Source: Panicum virgatum (taxonomy: Eukaryota; Streptophyta; Magnoliopsida; Poales; Poaceae). From it: 64,000 bases of DNA. Location of the stretch: NCBI RefSeq assembly GCF_016808335.1, contig NC_053145.1, positions 27,353,120-27,417,119 on the forward strand, read 5' to 3'. The notes under the pieces are model-generated. The model was not told where the DNA came from, searched no databases, and was given only the letters and a program-made list of their open reading frames with translations. Made by a program: the position numbers and the translations under genes. Position 1 is the stretch's first letter, and each line of letters opens with the position of its first letter. This document shows, piece after piece, positions 57,197 through 64,000 of this stretch.

Positions 57197-58321
57197 GCGC
57201 GAAACTACTCAATAATCAATGACGCACTGTATCGTGGGGGTATTTGTGCCCTGTTATTGAAATGCATCTCACAAGCCGAAGGCAGACAAATACTGTAAGA
57301 GATACACACTGGAATGTGCTCTTCGCACATTGGAACAAGGGCCCTGGTGGGAAAAGCTTTCCGCGAAGGGTTTTATTGTCCTTCGGCCGTGGCTGACGCC
57401 CATGAAATCGTGCGCACCTGCCCAAACTGCCTGAAGCATGCCCACTACAGCAAATTTCCACCCAAATAAGTCTGCCTCATACCCTCAGTCTGGCCCCTCG
57501 CGCGATGGGGCATAGATATAGTGGGACCCTTGCCAACAGCTCTAGGCAATTTCAAGTACGCAGCAGTCGCTGTGGAGTACTTCTCAAAGTGGATCGAAGC
57601 CAAAGCTCTTCGCGGCATCACAACTGCCACATTGCAAAAAAATTTCTGGCAAAACATCATATGCCGCTTCGGCGTGCCAAAAGAAGTCACAGTGGACAAC
57701 GGCAAACAATTTGACTGCACAACATTCTGTCAGCACTTGGGCACCAAGCTGTGCTTCGCCTCAGTATACCACCCACAGTCGAACGGAGCAGTCGAAAGGG
57801 CAAATGGAATCATCTTCACTGGGATCAAAAAGAACATTACAGAACAGTCGAAGGGCAAGTGGGTTGATGAGCTGCCGAAAGTAATCTGGTCTCACAACAC
57901 AACGGAGTCGAGGGCGACAAAATTCACACCATTCAAGCTCCTCTATGGTGAAGAGGCCATGACTCCAGAGGAACTTCGCCACGGGTCTTACAGGGCAGAA
58001 GCATCCGTCGAAGGCATCAAGCCATCAATTGACACGATCCAAGCTATCAAAACCCAAGCGACAATCAACCTTGGCAAATACCAAGAGGAAACCCGAACGT
58101 GGCGCAACAAGAAAGTGAGACCTCAGGAAATCAAGGAGGGCGATCTCGTCCTTTGACGCATCCCGAAGAGTAAACAACAAGGGAAAATGCACAGCAAATG
58201 GGATGGACCATTCTTGGTCGCTTCGATGGCAAGACTAGAAGCCTGCAGGCCTCACACACTCGAAGGACTCGAAGAGCCATATTCCTGGAATAAGGATATG
58301 CTCCAGCGCTACTTTGTCTAG
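57197..58321 (+). pseudogene. Element E integrase
   Basis: The finger is EIHTGMCSSH with C-C in VRTCPNCLKH; stops at 57294 (TAA) and 57467 (TAA) interrupt it. The core has D (WGIDIVGPLPTA), D (TVDNGKQFDC) and E (NGAVERANGII). Then FTPFKLLYGEEAMTPEE, and KEGDLVL with TGA at 58154-58156 in place of CGA. The C-terminus (GKMHSKWDGPFLV, SWNKDMLQRYFV) ends at TAG 58319-58321. No chromodomain is present, as expected for Tat. Confidence 0.92.
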
Positions 58322-58691
58322 TTCCGTGATTGTTTTCTTTTTTGTAATAATTTGTAATAGTATTTCAGATTAATTGAACAATGTATTCAAGGGCCCGTAC
58401 TCTTTTCCTCACAGGGGAAGCCTTCGCGCAATCGCTTTGGTTATCGAAGGTGTGAGGTTTTTAACAAGGCGGCAACCCAATGTAACCCCTTGTAAAATAT
58501 AAACAAGGTCCCCACAAAAATAAAACTGTGAAAAGGCACCGAAGCGTCTTTCCCCCTCCGTCGCAGCGAAGGGGGGAGTCATCGGTGCGATGTGCATGGA
58601 TAACACTTCTAGAAATGAGCCTAGGGCTCGCGGAGCTGAGTGGCCCGCACCACCCTTGAGCCTCAGTTCTTCTTATTATTTTTTTCCAATT
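58322..58691. other. Spacer after pol in element E
   Basis: AT-rich then GA-rich sequence with no ORF of its own; it contains a first GCGAAGGGGGGAGT purine box (58566-58580). The minus frame 58461-59036 and plus frame 58590-59105 come from the repeat block that follows. Confidence 0.6.
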
Positions 58692-58960
58692 GGAAAAGAC
58701 CTTCCGCGCAAGAGCGCCGAAGGCAATGAAAAGTCCCTCCGCGCCGAAGCGCCGAGGGCACGGAAAAGACCTTTCGCGCAAAGCGCCAAAGGCAACGAAA
58801 AGACCCTCCGCGCCAAAGTGCCGAGGGCATGGAAAAGACCTTTCGCACAAAGCGCCAAAGGCAACGAAAAGACCCTCCGCGCCGAAGAGCCGAGGGCATG
58901 GAAAAGACCTTCCGAGCAAAGTGCCGAAGGCATTGGAAAGTTCCTCCGCTTCAAAGCATT
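58692..58960. repeat. Tandem repeat, 69-70 bp unit, about four copies, in element E
   Basis: Units start with GGAAAAGACC at 58692, 58762, 58831 and 58900; the last is incomplete. Each unit has two half-units (GGAAAAGACCTTTCGCGCAA and GAAAAGACCCTCCGCGCC, each followed by AGTGCCGAGGGCAT-like text). Because 69 is a multiple of three, several frames on both strands stay open, which explains the overlapping spurious ORFs. Confidence 0.9.
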
Positions 58961-59047
58961 GAGAGCATGTCAGTCCTATTGGGCGAGAACCGAAGGCCCA
59001 GGGCATATAAACATCGATCAACAAAACGCGCCTCACTTCTCCAATAA

Positions 59048-59385
59048 CGCAGAAAGGGGGGGTGGCGCTTCGCGAACGTTAAAATTGAGTTCTTGCAGTC
59101 GTTAGCCGTTTTGTAAATTAATCAAAGACTTCGCAAGTTGAGTGTCCCTCCAAGAACGCAGAAGGGGGGAGTGGCGCTTCGCGAATAAAACAAAATGAGC
59201 CCTTGAAGGAACAAATTAGACATGGCTTCGCCAAAGTCTAAGACCCACGGTTTTCTCCTTAAAATTAGCTCCGCCCTCCAAGAACACTGAAGGGGGGGGG
59301 GGCGCTTCGCAAGTGAAAAACAATGCGTCCTCAGAGGACCGATAGGATAGAAAAGTTACATCATTAAGGGGGGCGCTTCGATTTC
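59048..59385. repeat. Degenerate series of GGGGGG-GGCGCTTCGC boxes in element E
   Basis: Boxes AAAGGGGGGGTGGCGCTTCG (59053), AAGGGGGGAGTGGCGCTTCG (59162), AAGGGGGGGGGGCGCTTCGC (59290) and AAGGGGGGCGCTTCGATT (59368) recur about every 80-130 bp, each preceded by CCAAGAAC or similar. They are polypurine-tract-like and lie between the tandem repeat and the antisense ORF. Confidence 0.75.
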
Positions 59386-59434
59386 AGTCAACATTATCCT
59401 CGAATGGACTCACTTTTCAACTGAACAAATAAAA

Positions 59435-62268
59435 TTATACATTAACAGTTACATCTACAAAAAGGGCTTCGCCCATCAATTCATTTACACAGTCGCTCGA
59501 TTCATTTACAGTCACAATCGATGTCTCCTCTTCGAAAATACTGCGTTCTACATCGCCGATGACCATGTGGAGCGCATGGTCAATTATTTCTTCGGCCGTC
59601 TTCCACAAATACGCTTCGAACCCAAGGCCTGTAAACAAGCAAAGACCCATGTAAGTCTCACTCGGACATAATGTCCCCTCCGAGATGATATGCGAAGCTG
59701 CCAACATCAGAAACATTCGACAGGCTCTGGCTTAGGTTCAAGAAGACCCCTCGCAGGTGCGTAGGGGCGATCTGTGTCTAAAATACACTTCGTCTCACGA
59801 TGAAGAGTCCTATCGGCAAGAATATTAGCTTGTTTTTCCGGATCGCTCGAAAACTCAGCCCAAAATTTTTTGGACTCTGCGTTATCCCTATCATATCTCC
59901 GTTCCAAACGCTCCAACCACTCCGCAAAAGAACCCCAGGGATGCCCATAATGAAATTTGGCCCAGGCTTGACTAGCAACATGAAAAGAACCGAATCGCAT
60001 CCACAAAGGCAAGGTACCTTCGATGACCCACGCAGGTTCCAATGCAGGGTCCTGCGCAATCACCGAAGGTATTAGTTTCTTACAAAAACATTCTCTCCAA
60101 AATAGTTACACCCACAATTTATTCATTAGCAGCATTTACTTCGTCTGTGGGAGGAGCGTCATGACAACCTTCGCCCTCAGCAGTCGCTGAGCACCGCTCG
60201 TCGAAGTGCCGCGAAGATTCCTAGCGTTGGCAGGACCAAGGAAAGCATGAGCAAAGGCTTCCACATTATCTTGTAACTGAGAAAGAAACCTAATTCAGTG
60301 CAATTTCAGAACAAAATAAAACTTCACAAAGGAGATGCAAAATAACCTATCTTCGGAGTCGCTCTGCTTCGCCCCATACGAGCTCCCTCCCATGTGTCTT
60401 GAAAAAGCTTGAAGTGAAGTTCTTCGCAATATTCTTGGAAAGGGCATGCAGAGCTTCGGGCTGAACTACGTCTGGCGAAGGCCACAGAAAAGTCGGATCG
60501 CGCATTGTGCGCAGCTGGGCCTTCGTCAGAGTGGCATCGGCACCACTGCCTTCGGGAAGCATTTTACATACGGCAGCACTGAGCGAGCGCACGGCCACCG
60601 CGGTGCTCAAGTCGACCATCATGCGATTGCCGCAGGTAGCCATGGACACACAAGCGCGAAGCCACCGGAACAGCTCAGAAATCGAGATAGAATTGGCCAT
60701 TGGAGAAAGATCAGGGGGCGAAAGGCTCAATGTCTCAAGGAAAGTGGCAATGTCGCGCTGCAGGGGCTCAGCACCAGCTTGAACAGCTTCACTGTAGGCA
60801 CTAACCGCCTACTTCGCAGCCTGCTCATTGCACTCCGCATCCTTTAGCTCTTGGGTTTTCCTTTCCAGCGATCGGCGAAGCTCAGCTGCCTCAGCTTTGT
60901 CGTTTACTACTTTGACACGGGCGACCTGCAACTCCTTTTCAGCACTGGCACGGGCAGCGGCTAGCTCAACTTCTAGCGAAGCCTTCTCCTCTTCTAGGCC
61001 ACGAGCCTTCTGTTCCAGACTGGCGATGCGGAGGGGTTGATCACATTCCGCATCCAGCAGACGACTGGCGTATCTTGCCGCAACATAAGATTTCAGAGCA
61101 AGGTCCTCGGCACATTGCACAGCGTTTCTGGCTTCAGTCAGCATGAGTCTTCGCTCCATGAGCGGAAAGCAAAATGAGGCACCAGCCTCGGAAAGATAGT
61201 CCCGTTCATGCTGCCCGCTCTCAAAGCGAAGCTTACCAATAACTTGGACACCAATCAATTTCGTGTTTCCCATCCCGAGGGCCTCCGCGACATCGGAAGG
61301 GACAGACTGACCAATCAAGTACGTGCTGCTGTCCGAGTCCGAATCATCAGAATTGATTTCCAGTACAGCTTGCTTCCCCTTCGCGACCACATCGGAATCC
61401 ATGACATTAAAAGGCTCCTCCTCTTCTTCACCACCCAAAGATGACGACGCTGTCTTTTCAGCCCGTTTTTCAGCATCCGCAGCTAAGCTAGAAGCAACAT
61501 GTGTCTTCGGGGCATCTTCTTCGTCGCTTTCCGTCTCCGGCTCACTGAACTGGATTGAAAAGGCGGGCATCGCCCACTCCGGAGCGATTTTGGCCGGGGT
61601 CGCACTACCATCACTTGGTCCCCCCCTTATCCTCCGACTCCCCTCTACTATGAAGGGGCGACGGTGGTGGCGCAGTCGCAAGGACAGCGTCGATAAGGCG
61701 GGAATGTTTCTTAGCAGGCGCCCCAGCACCTTTGGTCTTGCGTTTTTTCTTTTCCAGGGCACCGGTGTTGCCGACGCCTTTGGACGCCTTCTTGCACTTG
61801 CCTCCGGCAGCACCCGAAGGTTCCGCCTTTGCCTTCTTTTACTCCTCTGCCTCCACCAGACGAGCATCGGCTGCACGCTGAGGGGCCTCGATTCCAAAAA
61901 AACGAACACCCAGTTATTCCGAGTCCCCCTAGACGAGACTCAAGAAGAGTCCGCTCTTTCGCAGCTTCAGCCCCAATGGCTTCGCCAGCATGAGCCTCAA
62001 TAGCGACGGGATCAACACCGGCTCAAAATAAACGAAGGTAAAAAAATGAAGGTAGAGCGAAAACGTGCGAAGGGCTTACCGTCCTTCGTGCTCCCAAAAG
62101 AAGTAGAAAAGTTGGGCATCGGAAGCCTACCCAAACGCTTCAGGAGGAAGCCGAGCCATACCAACCCCCAGTACACCCCATCTCTCCACGTCTTCGATCA
62201 TGTCACGAGTCATGTAGCTCTTACCAAGAATCTTCGTCGGAGGTAGACGGGTCCTGTCGCGGGATGCC
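59435..62268 (-). pseudogene. Antisense extra ORF (aORF) of element E, probably several exons
   Basis: On the minus strand, ATG 62268 opens a short exon (MASRDRTRLPPTKILGKSYM, EDVERWGVLGVGMARLPPE) that hits TAG and then a plausible GT donor (GACG|GTAAGCCC, about 62085). Open pieces follow: 61909-60809 (acidic Ser/Asp/Glu region, then about 130 residues of coiled coil: EEEKASLEVELAAARASAEK), 60730-60347 (PMANSISISELFRWLRACVS), 60063-59707 (WAKFHYGHPWGSFAEWLERL) and 59716-59435. The place and opposite strand match the aORF of element I, but the 'gypsy type transposon' core seen there is missing here. Exact exon borders are not certain; function unknown. Confidence 0.6.
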
Positions 62269-62794
62269 ATTTCCTCCTGAAGAGTCCGTCGCGCCCGAAG
62301 AATGTGAACGAAGCAAGTCAGCTAGCCCGAGCCTCGCGAAGGTCTCGTAGAGCAAGAGCAAAGAAAACTCCAGGAGCTGGGGTGCTGAAAAGTGGGGGAG
62401 GTGAGCTCTCGCCCCCCCCCCCCCGGGCGTTCGACTTATATAGTGCCAGACCCCCAGCCGTGGCGCATGGGAAAGAGCGCCACAGGTGAGAAATGACAAT
62501 TTTGCCCCCGCACGAAACGAATAGAATCCGAAGGGCCGCGGGACAACAACGTCTTTACCATAAAACATATCTTTTCCTTTTTATCCAATAAAAATCTTTC
62601 CAAAAAATAATGAAAAATGCTTGTTGGCTCCGCAACTTGTGTTTCCTTTTTTGACCTCCTTTGTTGGCTCCGCAGGTTCAAAACGTCCGCGCACGCTTGC
62701 ACGCCTGAAGGGTGGCGCTTGAGGACGCGTTCCACACCCCGAATGGTCAAGCCTTCGATTGCTCTAAGGAGCAGTCGAAGACTCGAGGGGCTAC
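62269..62794. other. Region between aORF start and 3' LTR of element E, with polypurine tract
   Basis: It probably holds the aORF promoter: on the minus strand a TATATAAGT lies at 62435-62443, upstream of the ATG at 62268. The C run at 62414-62425 is a homopolymer. The polypurine tract ACTCGAGGGGCTAC (62781-62794) abuts the LTR. Frames at 62221-62568 and 62617-62907 have no support. Confidence 0.6.
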
Positions 62795-63366
62795 TGTTGG
62801 GGACGTCAACTTTGCCTGCACAGCAAAGGCCATCGGCACTTGCGTTCGGCGGCGAGCAAGGACGAATTGTGAAACAAACCAAGCGAAGACCGGAGTCGGC
62901 CGCCTGAAGAGAAGCGAAGAGGCAGCAAGCGAGGCGAAGGGACGGTGCGCGGGCCGAAGAGAAAAACGGCGAAGGCGATTCCGGCGACCTCTTCGCCTCG
63001 ACAATGAAGACCTTCGGTTGCGATGAGGCGCGAAGCGAGGCGGCCCCACTGTCAGAACTCTATACGGAGTGTACAGCTGTAATTCCACTAAGTTGTGTCG
63101 GGTATTGTGTAATTATGTTCTTGCCCAGGGAATGTTCCGAGATGCTAGCTGTTGAGGGGCAGTAAAGGAATTTTGTCTAGGAAGTAGTTGGGCTTCTGGG
63201 CTATAAATACCCCCCTGTAACTGTGGAATTATTATGAAATGGAGAGCAAATGTTGTTACTTTGATTTTTGTGCCATTTGTTGTCTTTACCATTTCCTCGT
63301 GGACTTCACCCTTCGTTACCCAAACTGTTGTGACCTCTTCGTCCCGGAGAGTGTCCTACACCAACA
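62795..63366 (+). repeat. Element E 3' LTR
   Basis: It runs from TGTTGGGGACGTCAACTT to GTCCTACACCAACA. It carries 21 bp absent from the 5' LTR (63057-63077). Other differences are mainly C/T and G/A. Confidence 0.93.
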
Positions 63367-63371
63367 AATAT

Positions 63372-64000
63372 GTTTCCTGACATCTAGCAATAATCGGTCC
63401 TTTTGTTGCGCCTCCAACACACGCTCTGGTATAGCTGACGCTAGAATCAACTGTGTCTCTACTTCTGTCACTCCAGTATAGCAGTATGATATATCCATCC
63501 GCTCAAAATCAGCTATTAATGCATTCATGGTAGGAGGAGAAGCCTTACGACTCAAGACATCAGCCACCACATTTGCTTTGCCTGGCATGTACTGAATATT
63601 TAGATCATAATCTTTGATCAACTCCAACCATCTTCTTTGCCTCAAATTCAGATCCTTGTGAGTGAAAATGTACTTCAAACTCTTATGATCAGTGAAAATA
63701 TCACATGACTCCCCATATAAATAATGCCTCTAAATAATAAGTGCAAAAACAACCGCAGCAAGCTCTAAATCATGAGTGGGGTAGTTCTGCTCGTGTGTCT
63801 TCAATTGCCTTGAAGCATAGGCAATTACCTTCCCATCTTGCATAAGAACGCAACCAAGTCCTACACGAGAAGCATCTGAATAAATAGTGAAACGTTTACC
63901 GGGCTCAGGGAGGGTAAGAATAGGAGCAGTCACCAACTTCTCCTTCAACATTTGAAAGCAATGCTCACACTCTTGAGTCCACACGAACTTGATGTTCTTC
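63372..64000 (-). pseudogene. Element H: RNase H and start of integrase (continues beyond window)
   Basis: From the window edge on the minus strand: [36 protein letters not shown] (Asp), [13 protein letters not shown] (Glu), then TAG at 63728-63730 in place of Trp. Then [20 protein letters not shown] (Asp), [27 protein letters not shown] (Asp), and the linker to integrase ([18 protein letters not shown]) up to the Tat insertion at 63372. All four RNase H acids are present. RT, protease, gag and the 5' LTR lie beyond the window. Confidence 0.9.

Larger units (their letters stand above)
52030..63366 (+). mobile_element. Element E: full-length Tat-lineage Ty3/gypsy retrotransposon, mutated
   Basis: 11,337 bp with LTRs of 551 and 572 bp and an imperfect target-site duplication AATAC (52025-52029) / AATAT (63367-63371). 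Contents in order: Gag, protease, RT, degenerate RNase H, archaeal-type RNase H, integrase, tandem repeats, an antisense multi-exon ORF, polypurine tract, LTR. LTRs differ by roughly 5% plus one 21-bp indel, so it is clearly older than T4 and the copia. It is inserted in integrase-proximal pol of element H. Confidence 0.95.

Noticed and set aside
58692..58960. CRISPR-like array
   Set aside because: The units are contiguous with no unique spacers, there are no cas genes and the DNA is plant.
58461..59105. Long overlapping frames on both strands (58461-59036 minus, 58590-59105 plus)
   Set aside because: They are produced by the 69-bp tandem repeat, whose length keeps several frames open.
61323..62003. 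226-aa plus-strand Ser-rich frame in element E
   Set aside because: It is the shadow of the antisense coiled-coil ORF; the minus strand has the heptad pattern and family context.

Overview
The window is plant genomic DNA, almost certainly from a grass and probably a panicoid one. The evidence is long-LTR Tekay/Del-type chromoviruses, Tat-lineage Ty3/gypsy elements with a second RNase H and an antisense extra ORF, Sirevirus-like LTRs rich in GGACGGTCC motifs, and a Ty1/copia element, all nested inside one another. I cannot name the genus. I see no host gene, tRNA, rRNA or CRISPR array; close to 99% of the sequence can be placed in some LTR retrotransposon. The small open frames in GC-rich LTR stretches are not treated as genes.

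Layout. (1) 1-17144: four copies of one chromovirus family (here 'T', LTR about 3.3-3.5 kb) stacked like Russian dolls. T1 is a 5' LTR plus leader (+). T2 is an LTR (-). T3 is a solo LTR (+). T4 is a young, internally deleted element (-) that keeps only the RT tail, RNase H, integrase and chromodomain. (2) 17145-19508: two head-to-tail Sirevirus-like LTRs. (3) 19509-33130: two related non-autonomous elements with a tRNA-Asp primer site (- strand). The second has a Gag, a protease-like domain without the catalytic Asp and a further ORF of unknown function, but no RT. Between them lies a broken Tat pol fragment. (4) 33131-33523: unassigned. (5) 33524-37112: LTR and plus-strand extra ORF of a Tat-type element that itself runs on the minus strand. 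(6) 37113-39095: 5' end (gag, leader, primer site, LTR end) of another Ty3/gypsy element. (7) 39096-64000+: a chromovirus 'H' on the minus strand, split by four insertions: an intact Ty1/copia element in its LTR, two solo LTRs in its integrase/chromodomain region, and an 11.3-kb Tat-lineage element between RNase H and integrase.

Insertions T4, copia, F and G show perfect 5-bp target-site duplications; E and T3 show 4-of-5 matches. The order of events can therefore be read directly. Only the copia element keeps a full-length uninterrupted polyprotein (1381 aa). Its ORF starts inside its own LTR and no recognisable primer-binding site follows the LTR, which is the most unusual feature found. 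T4 is also recent (LTRs about 99.6% identical by eye) but cannot encode Gag or a complete RT. Most other coding regions carry TAG/TGA stops of the kind made by C-to-T changes at methylated sites, so this looks like long-silenced heterochromatin.
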